DNA of 43,097 nucleotides from Corynebacterium kroppenstedtii (GCF_003243515.1 NZ_QFRA01000019.1:1-43097), one strand, 5' to 3'; positions 9,830 through 19,601 are shown, counted from the stretch's first letter. Numbers and translations: made by a program. The notes: generated from the sequence alone by a model not told the origin.

Positions 9830-10547
9830 CGATGTTTCCCTTCTATGCCCGGCCTGTGTAGTCACCTCAGGTAGAGCACGTGTGTCAGAATCTGACTATT
9901 GCAATGATACAGTGTATCACTGTTCTCGAGGCTAGTTTCTTCGAGAAGAAAAGTTCTGACACACTTTCCAAATTACACTTCCGTTTCAACCCATGTATGA
10001 ATTTGACCTGTAGTAATTGGATGCAACTCGTCAGAAGGAAGAAGATCTGAGACACCTGAGCATCAGCATGACAAGGCCACCCGCAAGCAACCTCGACGAA
10101 CGGAACAACCTGCAGAGTCAAAGGTTTCTGTCAATGCAACCGGTTTCGTCCGTATCAAGACTGAGCTTCGACCAAGACGATGGCGCACCAGACAAGTTGA
10201 AAATGTCACGTGGTAGCCTAAAGGGGGATGTGAAAACACACCGTATCACGGGATCGTCAGCTCTGTTGATGGGGATCACAACGCCTCAGTAGCAAGGAGA
10301 TTATACAACTTGCTCAACATGTCGCTGAGACCTCTAGTAGTGAGTTAAACATTATAAGTCCCAAAATAAAACCACCAACCTCTATAACGATTATAATCGC
10401 TAGATAATTCGAGCTAAGGAGCTCGTCATCGCTAATATTGACGAGAACATGGGTTCACTGAGATTTATAGCTACGAGATAGATTGTGTGTTTTGTTGGTG
10501 AGGCGACACCGGCTCGCTCAGTTGATCTGCTCGCATACACTGGTGGT
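9830..10547. other. Intergenic region with an interrupted reading frame
   Basis: This stretch separates the divergent secreted protein and the S4 gene. A plus-strand frame from 10019 to a TAA at 10346-10348 is open for 109 codons except for a single TAG at 10214-10216, has no clear start and matches no family I know. It may be a relic. The rest (10350-10480) is AT-rich and likely holds the promoter for the S4 gene, though no clear -35/-10 pair was seen. Confidence 0.35.
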
Positions 10548-10835
10548 ATGAGTTCTTTTCCGGTGAAGACTGTTCGAGATTTGTCGATTAGGCTAGGCCA
10601 ATTCATTAAGCTGGCCAGCCTCGTTGAGACGGGTGGTGAGGCGAAAGAAATGATTTCCACAGGGCATGTAATGGTTAATGGCCGTGTTGAGACTCGTAGG
10701 GGACGCATGTTGTACTACGGTGACGTCGTCACTATCGGATCTGTGGGGGTAGAAGTAGGTGGTCCCGAGGATGGCTATTCTGATGAAGCCGTCGCCAATG
10801 ATAATTTCGCCCCGGAAAAACGAAGGAATATGTAA
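10548..10835 (+). CDS. S4-domain RNA-binding protein (YbcJ-like)
   Basis: 95 aa from the ATG at 10548; an upstream GTG at 10485 would add 21 residues not expected for the family. The S4 fold signature is complete: RLGQFIKLASLVETGGEAKE, ISTGHVMVNGRVETRRGRML, and YYGDVV. Stand-alone S4 proteins of this kind bind structured RNA and are associated with ribosome or rRNA handling; the exact partner is unknown. The stop overlaps the start of the next gene (TAATG), so the two are probably translated together. The acidic C-terminal tail (VGGPEDGYSDEA) is less conserved in the family. Confidence 0.85.
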   Translation: MSSFPVKTVRDLSIRLGQFIKLASLVETGGEAKEMISTGHVMVNGRVETRRGRMLYYGDVVTIGSVGVEVGGPEDGYSDEAVANDNFAPEKRRNM

Positions 10836-11656
10836 TGCCCGCCTTTTTCGCTAGTGAAGGCATGCCTGTCTGGAATGAGTTGCGCACCTATGACTTGGAC
10901 CGCTCCTTGGACTTTTACCACGGCTTGTTCGGTTGGGACATCGATAGCGCGGATAACAGCGGCTATTACTACGTACGCAAGCAGGGGATGCCCATTGCAG
11001 GCATCGTCTCGGTGACGGCAGATACCGAGACGATACCGATGAACCAATGGATGCTGTCTTTTCTTACCGACGACGTCCGCGCGGTAGCACACCGTTCACA
11101 TGAACACGGCGGAACGGCCGGTGAGCCTGTAGATGGGCCGCGAGGGCCGATGGTGGCTGCTACGGATATCATTGGCGCCCAGCTAGGGTTCATCCAACCT
11201 GCGTCGGAGCCTTTCATCGCGGGCGGGGAACCGGGTACACCCGTGTGGCACGAACTTGCGGCTATTCTCCGTGACGGAGTGAGTATTGATGACGTCGCAA
11301 CATATTACGCACAGGTGGCACGGTGGAACACCATGCTTCACGGGGAGGGGCCCCAAAAGGTAATTACTGCCGTGAGTGAGGGGGGTGTCTACGCCGGGGT
11401 ATGGTTCCCCGCAGAACAAGGAGCCGCCGAACTGAACGCCTCGGGATCCCAATGGACGACGTATTTCGGGGTTAAAAATATTGTCGACGCCGCGAAGAAC
11501 GCGCAGGAACACGGTGGGGACATCATCGTCCAGCCGCAAAACACCAAATTTGGCCAGATCGCGATCCTTGCGGACCCCACTGGCGCTCCGCTGACGGTGT
11601 GTGAAGCTCCGGAGCCTGTTGAGGAACCGCATGAAGGAGACAATATTTTCGGCTAA
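10835..11656 (+). CDS. Two-domain VOC (glyoxalase-fold) protein
   Basis: 273 aa with two consecutive VOC modules, the first around residues 8-120 (VWNELRTYDLDRSLDFYHGL, FGWDI) and the second around 133-260 (VWHELA, YYAQV, DPTGAPLTVCEAP). The family covers metal-dependent dioxygenases, glyoxalases and antibiotic-binding proteins. This two-module architecture resembles actinobacterial proteins related to mycobacterial CFP30B, whose substrate is not established. There is no signal peptide, so it is cytosolic. Translation is coupled to the S4 gene by a TAATG overlap. The function cannot be narrowed further from sequence. Confidence 0.85.
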   Translation: MPAFFASEGMPVWNELRTYDLDRSLDFYHGLFGWDIDSADNSGYYYVRKQGMPIAGIVSVTADTETIPMNQWMLSFLTDDVRAVAHRSHEHGGTAGEPVDGPRGPMVAATDIIGAQLGFIQPASEPFIAGGEPGTPVWHELAAILRDGVSIDDVATYYAQVARWNTMLHGEGPQKVITAVSEGGVYAGVWFPAEQGAAELNASGSQWTTYFGVKNIVDAAKNAQEHGGDIIVQPQNTKFGQIAILADPTGAPLTVCEAPEPVEEPHEGDNIFG

Positions 11657-11734
11657 AAGAAAGTGCGGGAAGCTTGTGACTGCCGCTAGCTAAGGCAGAG
11701 TCCCAGGCCAGACCCCACCTGAGAATGACGGGGT

Positions 11735-13391
11735 TTAGTACGCCCGTCGGATGTGAGCACCGTCCATCCCGTCTTCCACAGGATCATAAGGTCCGTCATG
11801 AAGCTCCAGTTCTCTACGTAGTTGAGATCCAGTGACACTGATTCTTCCCACGAGAGATTAGACCGTCCCGATACTTGCCACAGGCCGGTCATTCCGCGAA
11901 GCATCAGCATCCGGTTGCCTGCCAGTCCGGTGTACTCTCTACCTCACAGCGCAGCGGGGGACGTGGCCCTACCAAGCTCATATTGCCCTTCAGCACATTA
12001 AATAGCTGCGGCAGTTCGTCGATACTGTAGCGACGCAAGAACGAACCCACCCGCGTCACTCGCGGATCATTTTTCATCTTGAATAGCACGTCGTTGCCGT
12101 CGCTCTGATCCTTCAACTGGGCCACCATTTGATCTGCGTTCTGCACCATCGACCGGAACTTGATCATCCCGAACGGCTTGTTGGTCTTGCCCATTCGCTC
12201 CGCGGTGTAGAAAACCGGGCCGCCGTCGTCAAGCTTGATAGCCAGCGCACAAACGAGCAGCAGGGGAGAAGCTATCAACAGCAGAAGGGCAGCCACCACG
12301 CGATCGAACACGATTTTTGCAACGCAGTGCGTGCGCGCGTGATGGGGTTGCTCCAGCTTGAGCAGCGGAACCCCGGCAATAGGCAGCATCTGGACGCGTC
12401 GGCCCGTGACATTGGCAACCGCCGGGGCGACCAGCAGTTCAACATTAAGGCCATCCAGGCGCCACATGAGTTCGCGCATATCGTTCATGCCAATCTGGTT
12501 ACTGACGGTGACGATGACGGAATCGGCCTGTAGCAAGGACACCATGACATCAAATTGATGTCAGTTATCGTGGATCTCCGCGTCAGGGAAACGACGCTTC
12601 AGTTCCGCGAGCTGCTCCTCACTGTGCTCATCCGACTGTGTACTGCAGAAACCGACGATGTCGAACCTATTGTCTAATTGCCGACGGAGCGTGCCGTACA
12701 CCTCTGAAATGGAATGCGGATCGCCGATAAAAATGGCCCGCTGGCTGAGTTTCTTGTGGTCCAACTGCCAGCAGTAGAACCGACGCCACCCGTACCGGAT
12801 GAGCAGCAGCGTCACCAGGCCAACAGGGTAGGTAAAGACGAGGAACCGGAAGCCGGAGGTGTACTGAGTCAACTCGCAGACAATGGCGAAGAGCCCGAAC
12901 GCGAACGTCGTCGCCCGTGCAATGTGGGAGTACTCCAGAGCGCCCTGGCCCAGGACCGCGATGTCTGTCGTACGCATCATGTGCCCAACCATCGTCCACA
13001 GTACGAAAAGTATGATCCCGGGGACGAACATCGGGACTGTGCCCGTGTACGACCCGAGAGTAAACGTGCGCGCATTATGAGCCGTGAAAGGCAGGAAATC
13101 GGCGGCCGCAATGAGCGTCACCATAGCGATTCCCTGGCTGATCAGGATGAATGTCTCGATTCGCGATGCGTGTGCGCACCGGATCGACTCCCGCTCAACG
13201 CGAGTATCGGCCTCGACGGGAGTGCCGGCACTGGACGCTGGAATGCTTTGGTGGTTCACATCGTGCAGCACAGGGCTAGCGGGGTGTTTTGTCGCAGCGC
13301 TGCAGGAATGCTCGTCGGTGTGGCGTTCTCGGTTGCGGGTGGGTCGTTCCGCGAGACGAAGGCCAGTGATGTGTAACAGGCTCATGGGCAC
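11735..13391 (-). pseudogene. Disrupted polyprenyl-phosphate glycosylphosphotransferase (initiating EPS enzyme)
   Basis: This is a WbaP/WcaJ-type enzyme that would transfer a sugar-1-phosphate to undecaprenyl phosphate to start polysaccharide repeat-unit synthesis. The N-terminal half (13391-12564) has several membrane helices and a nucleotide-binding-like region. An in-frame TGA (12563-12561) then interrupts it, and the same frame resumes at once. The catalytic part keeps KIVFDRVVAALLLLIASPLL, FYTAERMGKTNKPFGMIKFR, the Asp-Glu of YSIDELPQLFNVLKGNMSLV and GPRPPL. A one-base shift near 11914 moves MTGLWQVSGRSNLSWEESV into another frame. A second shift near 11743 removes the expected family ending DGAY plus TAA (11737-11735). 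At least three lesions make it a likely pseudogene. The encoded start is GTG at 13391 or ATG at 13385. Confidence 0.9.
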
Positions 13392-13759
13392 TGCCGATAG
13401 GGGGAGTAGGAATCAGGGTAGTTGCCATGGGGAGCGGTGGGTTGTTCCTCATAACAATTTGATAACGCCCATATAGTAGGACCTGTTGGCTGACTTTTCA
13501 TGCTTCTGGTCCGTTGTTAACCAACCCTTTACATAGGGGCAATATAGCGACGAAAGAATAATGGTTCTGGTGCTCCAACTGCACGTCGCAGGCTATTTTT
13601 GCGCCATTGCGTCCTATGTAGTTGGTGCTGTTAATGCCGATTTTTAGATGCGGATTAGCGGGCTATCGAGGAGCATTTGGGAGAATTATGAAGGTATTCC
13701 TATAAATTATCGACGCTCATTTGTGAGGTTAGTCACAGTGGTGGTGTGAGGCTGTAATA
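13392..13759. other. Divergent intergenic region
   Basis: This lies between the initiating transferase (minus) and rmlA (plus). It is AT-richer than its neighbours and carries the presumed promoters for both. TAATAT at 13755-13760 is a plausible -10 for rmlA. No open frame or RNA structure was recognised. Confidence 0.4.
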
Positions 13760-13780
13760 TTAGGTGAAATATTCACCAAA
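13760..13780. promoter_or_regulatory. Palindromic operator-like site before rmlA
   Basis: TTAGGTGAA and TTCACCAAA flank ATA and are complementary at 8 of 9 positions. The palindrome starts beside the possible TAATAT -10 element and 33 bp ahead of the rmlA start, where a repressor could block transcription. The regulator is unknown. Confidence 0.4.
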
Positions 13781-13813
13781 CCCTACATACGGAAGCTAGG
13801 TACGCTGGTACAC

Positions 13814-14713
13814 GTGAAGGGCATCATTTTGGCGGGCGGGACCGGAACCCGTCTACATCCAATTACGTTGGGCACGAGCAAGCAGCTCACGCCCGTCTAC
13901 GACAAACCCATGATCTACTACCCGCTGTCCACCCTGATCCTGGCGGGTATCACCGACGTCCTCGTCATCACCACACCTCACGACGCCACCGCGTTTCACC
14001 GGCTTTTAGGCGATGGATCCGCGTTCGGCATCTCAATTTCCTACGCGGTACAGCCCTTACCAGCAGGTATTGCTCAAGCGTTCGTTCTTGGGGAAGAACA
14101 CATCGGAAACGAGCCCGTCTGCCTCATCCTCGGGGACAATATTTTCTACGGCCTGGGCATGGGCACTCAGCTCCGGCGGCACACCGCGCCCGACGGCGGC
14201 GTTATCTTCGCCTACTGGGTGAAAGACCCCACCGCGTATGGCGTCGTCGAATTTGAACATCAGGGTGACGCGCCCCATCAGCACACGTCGACTTCACAAT
14301 TCCGCGCCCTGGGGATCGAGGAAAAGCCAGCGCACCCAAAATCTCACTATGCCGTCCCTGGCCTCTACTTCTACGACAACGACGTTGTTGACATGGCCAA
14401 GGACCTTGCTCCGTCGGCCCGTGGGGAGCTTGAGATCAGCGATATTAACCAGCGGTATCTGGATGCGGGGCGGCTTACCGTCGAGGTTCTTCCTCGGGGA
14501 ACAGCGTGGCTGGACACGGGCACTCACGATTCACTCCTGGATGCCGGGAATTTTGTGCGCACCATTGAATCGCGGCAGGGGCTGAAGATCGGGAGCCCGG
14601 AGGAAGTGTCGTGGCGCATGGGCCATCTGACCGACGATCAACTCCGCCAGCGCGGCGAAGCGCTGGTTAAGTCCGGATACGGTTCTTACTTGCTGGACCT
14701 ATTGCGCAGGTAG
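13814..14713 (+). CDS. rmlA: Glucose-1-phosphate thymidylyltransferase
   Basis: 299 aa, full length for RmlA (about 290). It makes dTDP-glucose from glucose-1-phosphate and dTTP, the first step to dTDP-rhamnose. The N-terminal nucleotide-binding loop reads GIILAGGTGTRLHPIT, followed by SKQLTPVYDKPMIYYPLST. The metal-binding LGDNIFYG lies near residues 105-112, and later conserved blocks include GVVEFE, EEKP, YFYDNDV and WLDTGTHDSLLDA. The start is GTG at 13814 with a weak ribosome site. rmlBCD are not in this window, so the rhamnose branch must be completed elsewhere. dTDP-rhamnose also feeds the arabinogalactan linker in this bacterial group, which may explain why this gene stays intact amid broken EPS genes. 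Confidence 0.95.
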   Translation: MKGIILAGGTGTRLHPITLGTSKQLTPVYDKPMIYYPLSTLILAGITDVLVITTPHDATAFHRLLGDGSAFGISISYAVQPLPAGIAQAFVLGEEHIGNEPVCLILGDNIFYGLGMGTQLRRHTAPDGGVIFAYWVKDPTAYGVVEFEHQGDAPHQHTSTSQFRALGIEEKPAHPKSHYAVPGLYFYDNDVVDMAKDLAPSARGELEISDINQRYLDAGRLTVEVLPRGTAWLDTGTHDSLLDAGNFVRTIESRQGLKIGSPEEVSWRMGHLTDDQLRQRGEALVKSGYGSYLLDLLRR

Positions 14714-14749
14714 GTCACGTGCGGATAACGCGAGGTTGCACCCGGTTGC

Positions 14750-15241
14750 TTACGCGGATAACTCGCGCGCGGGAATGCCCACGAGCACGGCACCCGGGCG
14801 TACGCAGGACTTTGTCACCACAGCATTTGCTCCGACGGACACATCGTCGGCAAGTGAAAGAGGCTTAATAATCCGACAACCCGCACCTAAACGGACATTA
14901 TTGCCCAGGACTGTCTCCTGCCCGCGAGGTGCCTCGGAAATAGTGACAGAGGACTGCACCTTCAGATTGGTGCCGGCTTTCACCCGACGCCCCATCACGA
15001 CGCCGGTGGGGTGGTACAACATAAAACCAGGTCCGACGGACACTTCCCACGCCAGATCAGCGCCCGTCAGGACATGATTAATTTGCTTAACCACAGACCC
15101 CAAGAGAGGTAGACGCTTCCCCGCAACCTGAGAAAGCCGAAATATCACGATGGCAAGAAAACCGACATTGAGCAGGCCGTGCAACCCATTTTCGGCCCTG
15201 CGTGCTGGCGCATCCTGGAAGATGAACATATCGAGGATCAT
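14750..15241 (-). CDS. CysE-like hexapeptide acetyltransferase of the EPS locus
   Basis: 163 aa from the ATG at 15241. The N-terminal helical part (GLHGLLNVGFLAIVIFRLSQ) precedes a left-handed beta-helix of hexapeptide repeats from about residue 65 (SVGPGFMLYHPTGVVMGRRV, LGNNVRLGAGCRI, VSVGANAVVTKSC). It resembles serine O-acetyltransferases and the acetyltransferases found in capsule clusters. The His in YHPTGVV corresponds to the catalytic His of CysE-type enzymes, while the upstream DIHP-type His is absent (DLAWEVSVG). A cysteine-synthesis role cannot be excluded, but the genomic position favours sugar O-acetylation. It converges with rmlA, 36 bp away. No ribosome site is seen, and a short membrane-protein-like frame overlaps its start. 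Confidence 0.75.
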   Translation of the reverse strand: MILDMFIFQDAPARRAENGLHGLLNVGFLAIVIFRLSQVAGKRLPLLGSVVKQINHVLTGADLAWEVSVGPGFMLYHPTGVVMGRRVKAGTNLKVQSSVTISEAPRGQETVLGNNVRLGAGCRIIKPLSLADDVSVGANAVVTKSCVRPGAVLVGIPARELSA

Positions 15242-15242
15242 A

Positions 15243-15338
15243 CGTGAGCACGTACTGCACAGCCGCAACTATTAACACCGAGATCAACACCGCCATGAAC
15301 GCGGGGATCAGCCCCGCCATCTGCTCCAGACCGTAACG
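15243..15338 (-). pseudogene. Stub of a membrane-protein C-terminus
   Basis: A minus-strand frame encodes about 32 residues containing LIPAFMAVLISVLIVAAVQY, a convincing membrane helix, directly before the acetyltransferase start. Upstream the frame runs antisense to the GT4 gene and is not plausible coding. It may be the leftover end of a deleted EPS membrane gene. Confidence 0.3.
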
Positions 15339-15360
15339 AGACCCCCACGAACCAGAGAAC

Positions 15361-16382
15361 ATGAAAATACTCCACGTCACAGAGTGCTTCGCCGGAGGCG
15401 TCGCCATGGCCATCAACATGTACACCACACTCGTGCCCGAACACGAGCACATGGTGCTCTACACCGCCCGGCGCGCGAATTCCCCAGCTGACACCCGACC
15501 CGGAACTATTCAGCACGTCGTGGCGCCTTCCGGACGAGCACCGGGCAGCCATCGACACTGTCCGACGAGGTCGCACCGGATGTGATCCACGCCCATTCCA
15601 GTTTTGCTGGCGCGTACGTACGCCTCGCTCGCTTGCGCGGAAGCAGACGCCGGACGTCCACGGTGTACACACCCCACGGTGTGGCCTTCGCGCGGAAAGA
15701 CATTTCGGCGCTACACCGCGCAGTGTTCTATTCCGCCGAATGGGCATTGTCATGGGGAACCACCGTCTTCGCGCCATGTGGCCAGTGGGAGGGTGATGTT
15801 CTCCGGCGGCTCAACCGTCGAATACCGCAGGTAGTGATACCCAACGCCACGATGCCGACCGGGGTGATATGGAACCCCACCGGGGCCCCCACGGTGGCGA
15901 TCTCCGGACGTGTCACACCCCAGCGCAGCCCCGAACTCTTCGCCGCCATTGCGCGCCGGGTGCATCAAGCGCGGCCCGACGTCGAGTTCCAGTGGCTTGG
16001 TGGTGGGGACGCCGACCTTACCGCGTCGCTGGAGCGCGTCGGGGTTCACGTCACCGGTTGGCTGGACAAAGACGATCTGTATTCGCGGTTGGCGGGGGTT
16101 AACGTCGGTCTTCATACGGCTTTGTGGGACGGGTACCCCATGGCCGTGCTCGAGATGAACGACATCGGCGTGCCTGTGCTGGTACAAAACATCCCTGCTC
16201 TTCGGGAGTGTCCGGCGGAGGCGCGTTTCGATGGGGTTGACGACGCTGCGCGCAAAGTTATCAGGGCGATCGATGAACCCGAGTCACTTCGGAATGCGTG
16301 GGAAAAGGTCCAGGACAATTACAGCGTGGCGACTCTCACGGATGCGCTCCATGAGTGCTATTCGAAAGCGGGGGGAAATTAA
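15361..16382 (+). pseudogene. Frameshifted GT4-family glycosyltransferase
   Basis: The N-terminus (MKILHVTECFAGGVAMAINM) is typical of GT-B glycosyltransferases of EPS loci. The frame shifts near 15525, runs through LPDEHRAAIDTVRR in a second frame, and shifts again near 15565 into VIHAHSSFAGAYVRLARL, which continues to the end. The C-terminal donor-binding half is intact: PTVAISGRVTPQRSPELFAA, VEFQWLGGG, GWLDKDDLYSRL, and YPMAVLEMNDIGVPVLVQNI. GT4 enzymes add sugars from nucleotide donors to the lipid-linked repeat unit. The combined length of about 340 aa is near normal, so the lesions are two small indels rather than a deletion. It is read divergently from the acetyltransferase. Confidence 0.88.
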
Positions 16383-16550
16383 GGGTAAAATTACCATCGG
16401 TTTTCAGGTAAATAAAACTTATTAATTACCGCGTACCGACGTTACCGATCCAATTCACCCCCGATATCGGCGACGATCCGAACCTACGCGCAAGTACGAC
16501 GCGTGATATCCGCGGTAATAAATATCCATTAATAACCGAAGGACACGAGA

Positions 16551-17810
16551 ATGCGGGCTGCTCCCTTCACTGATCTGAGTGGTCGCCGCAGCGCTACGCC
16601 CCGAAGCCGCGTTCGCGAAAATCACACGTTTTTTCGCCCGAGGACATTATTGTGTTCTGGTTCCTTGGCCATCAGTGGTTTGCATTCACATTTATTACCG
16701 CCGAAATTCGACCGCGACGCACAAGTCATCCAGAACCTTCTGGCGAAACCAGGCCTCGTGAGATATGAGGACTACGGATCGTTCGCCACCATCACGTCGG
16801 TGTATCACGCGCTCGGCTTGGCGAACTCACCGACGCTGGCCGGATTCTTCGGCGTTATCATTGCGCACTGCGCGTTTGCCGTCGTTCTCTGGAGGATGAG
16901 GCCAATCCGCGTCACCGCCTTTAGTGTCGGCGCGCTCGTCCTCTACTCGCTCCTTGTGGGCGTCTACCAGGGGGTTTATACCAAGGAAATCATCATCAGC
17001 GCTGTGGTCATCGTTGTCGCGGCCGTGCCGACGGGGATACAGTCAGCGTGGATATGGGACTGCGTTCTCGCCGCCGTCATGGCTGCATTGGGCCATTATT
17101 TCCGCCCCTATTGGGTGCTCATTGCGGTCTTCTTCTTTGGGCTCCGACTCTTCGTCTCTAACACCGCGCTGTCCCGTTGGTGGATCACAACCCGCCGATT
17201 CATTCTGCTGTTGCTGGCCTGTTCGCTGGTGGCGTCGTTAGTTATCGTGGCCCGTGGTTTCCCCGCGGACCACTACCGCACCTTGGTTAACGCGGGCCGA
17301 GGAGCTGACACTGGCTCCCTGATCGGTCGCTTTATCGAGCACCCCGAACCGATCGCGGGAATAGTCAATGTTGTGCTCTCGACGGTCATGCTGATGTTTC
17401 CCGTGACCCTGGCAGCCAAACTATCGTCCTACTACCTGGTGATTTTCGTAGTCATCGCCAGTTTTTGGGCGACCTACTTCCACGCGGTCCGGCAGTGGCT
17501 GCGCAGCGACCACCGGCCCCCGCTCGTGGGGCGAGCAGTGTGCCTGATCGCCGCATTTGCCGTTGTGCAGGGACTTTTCGAACCAGACTACGGGTCCGCA
17601 CTCCGCCACCTCACGCTACTGATCCCGTTGTTCTTCATTGTTGCGGCAGGGGAGCGAGGCACTGAACGTGTGGCAGAGCGCGGTGATGCCGGGCGCGGTG
17701 TGGCAAGTCCACCATTGCCGACGCCAACTCAGCTATCGCCACCATCCCATCCTCCTTCAGCATCCAACCGACCGTGTGACCACCCTTCAGCCCGTCAAAG
17801 TGAGAGCTAA
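16551..17810 (+). pseudogene. Wzy-like polysaccharide polymerase, disrupted near the N-terminus
   Basis: This is a multi-pass membrane protein with about ten hydrophobic segments. It shows HYFRPYWVLIAVFFFGLRLF and, near the end, FEPDYGSALRHLTLLIPLFF, a C-terminal block I associate with EPS polymerases in actinobacterial clusters. One frame runs from the ATG at 16551 (AAGGA upstream) to the stop, but its first 55 residues look non-native. Native-looking pieces lie in other frames: VVAAALRPEAAFAKITRFFA (from 16579), then DIIVFWFLGHQWFAFTFITA (16640-16700), before the main frame resumes at KFDRDAQVIQNLLA. Several small indels between 16570 and 16705 therefore disrupt the start. The stop abuts the next gene's ATG. 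The Wzy role is inferred from position and topology. Confidence 0.7.
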
Positions 17811-19586
17811 ATGACTTACCCGCAGTACAGTGACCACGCCGATGCCTACCCACACCCCGCGGGTGTCGCTATGCCTCCCGAAGAAGATCGGACTCAGATC
17901 GTCCGACGAATATGGGCAGTAGTCCGGCGTAACGCCTGGATCCTTGCACTGTTTACCGTCCTGGGTGTCGCCGGCGCATGGGGTGTCTCCATGCTGATGC
18001 CGACGAAATACACGTCGACAGCGTCGGTTTTCGTCTCAGTGGATAGCGATGGATCTATTTCCGACGCTTACCAAAGCACCCAGTTCGCTGAGCAAAGGAT
18101 GCAGTCCTATGCGCAGCTCGTCAGCGGTGACGTCCTTGCCGAGCAGGTCATCAAAGACCTCAACTTGGACATGACGCCGCGGGACCTCACCAAGGAACTC
18201 GAGGCGACCGTCGTTCAAGACACCGTGGTCATGGAGATCTCCGCCACGGACACCGACGCGGCCCAGGCGCAAAGAATCGCGTCGGATGCCGTGAAGGTTC
18301 TTTCCAACCAGGCCGAGCAACTCGAAGCGCGCACCGACAACAACGACAACAAGGGGAATTCGAAGTCGCGCTCGTCGTCGAACCAGCAGTCCACGACGGC
18401 TCCCAGGATCTCCTTGATCAATAGCCCCGAAAAAGCGACGCAGCCGTCGTCGCCAAAAATGGCCATGAACCTGATTCTCGGTGGTGTGCTCGGGTTCCTG
18501 GTGGCCTGCATCCTTGTTGCGCTGCGGTTCTTCCTGGATCGCTCGGTGCGGTCGAGCGAGGAACTCGTGCGGCGGACGGGCCTGCCCAAGCTTGGGCGCG
18601 TACCGGTCATTCCGGAAGCTCAGCGCACCAAGCCCCTCGACTTTAACGACGATCGCGTCCGGTCGGCCGAGGCATTCCGCGAGCTGCGCGTCAACCTGCG
18701 TTTCGTCAACGTGGACAACCCGCCGCGCGTGATTTCCGTGACGAGTGCGAGGATCGCCGACGGCAAGTCCATGACCAGCCTAAACCTCGCCGGGGCTCTG
18801 GCCGCTGACGGCGATACCGTGTGCCTGGTCGATGCGGACATGCGGCGGTCCAAGATGACGACCTACTTTGGTGGGGCCATCCACAGTTCCGTGGGCCTCT
18901 CGACGGCGCTGGCTGGGGACGCCGACGTGGCCGATGTTCTGCAGGAAACCGAGATCACAGGGCTGGACGTCCTTGCTGCAGGTGTGACACCCCCGAACCC
19001 TGGCGAACTCCTGGGTAGCCAAGCATTCCGCCACATTCTCGACGAACTACGAGAGCGCTACGACTGGGTGATTGTGGATACGCCACCGATCCTGCCTGTT
19101 ACTGACGGTGCGTTGGTCGCTACCACTGTCGACGCTGTTATCGTTGCTGTTCGATACGGGAAGCGTAACTACGATGACGTCACCCGCACGCTTGCATCAC
19201 TGCGGGCGGTGCACGCGCCGATCATCGGCACTGTTCTGACGGGCGTGCCGCAAAAGTCCGACGAAGGGCGATACGTGGGGTCCTACTCCAGGTATGAATC
19301 GGAAAGCGAACATAAGGCTGTGGCTGCGGCTGCGGCTCCTGCATCTTCGGCGACGAGCGGGAGTTCGACGACCAGCGTCGGTGATGAAGAGAAGGCTGAA
19401 AAGGATAAGTCTGGGCAGGATGATGCCGGTCTGAACAAGGCCGACGTTGCTGAGCAGCAGGATGTCGACGAGGTCAGTACCTCCGAGGACGACGCTGCAA
19501 AGGATGCGACGAGTGGCGACGAGGACGAGGACACCGTCGACGACGACACCAAGGCCGCTAAAGAAGACGACGGGAAGGGCGACTGA
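17811..19586 (+). CDS. Wzz/BY-kinase: polysaccharide chain-length and tyrosine autokinase
   Basis: 591 aa. A Wzz domain lies between membrane helices at about 43-62 and 219-241, with a periplasmic-side region including a Ser/Asn-rich stretch (175-200). The cytoplasmic BY-kinase has Walker A (SARIADGKSMTS, 312-323), Walker A' (VCLVDADMRR, 337-346) and Walker B (WVIVDTPPIL, 419-428). A small tyrosine cluster (Y488, Y492, Y495) follows, the usual autophosphorylation site. After it comes an unusual tail of about 90 residues rich in Asp, Glu, Ala and Ser. Such kinases control polymer length and export by cycles of phosphorylation reversed by the LMW phosphatase, whose gene starts 15 nt downstream. 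The gene directly follows the polymerase. Confidence 0.93.
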   Translation: MTYPQYSDHADAYPHPAGVAMPPEEDRTQIVRRIWAVVRRNAWILALFTVLGVAGAWGVSMLMPTKYTSTASVFVSVDSDGSISDAYQSTQFAEQRMQSYAQLVSGDVLAEQVIKDLNLDMTPRDLTKELEATVVQDTVVMEISATDTDAAQAQRIASDAVKVLSNQAEQLEARTDNNDNKGNSKSRSSSNQQSTTAPRISLINSPEKATQPSSPKMAMNLILGGVLGFLVACILVALRFFLDRSVRSSEELVRRTGLPKLGRVPVIPEAQRTKPLDFNDDRVRSAEAFRELRVNLRFVNVDNPPRVISVTSARIADGKSMTSLNLAGALAADGDTVCLVDADMRRSKMTTYFGGAIHSSVGLSTALAGDADVADVLQETEITGLDVLAAGVTPPNPGELLGSQAFRHILDELRERYDWVIVDTPPILPVTDGALVATTVDAVIVAVRYGKRNYDDVTRTLASLRAVHAPIIGTVLTGVPQKSDEGRYVGSYSRYESESEHKAVAAAAAPASSATSGSSTTSVGDEEKAEKDKSGQDDAGLNKADVAEQQDVDEVSTSEDDAAKDATSGDEDEDTVDDDTKAAKEDDGKGD

Positions 19587-19601
19587 CTAGGGTAGAGGCC
19601 T

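Noticed and set aside
11681..11702. CTGCC/GGCAG hairpin after the VOC gene as a terminator
   Set aside because: Only five paired bases and no T-run; too weak to call.
14714..14749. Terminator between convergent rmlA and the acetyltransferase
   Set aside because: A repeated GCGGATAAC is visible in direct orientation, but no convincing stem could be drawn.
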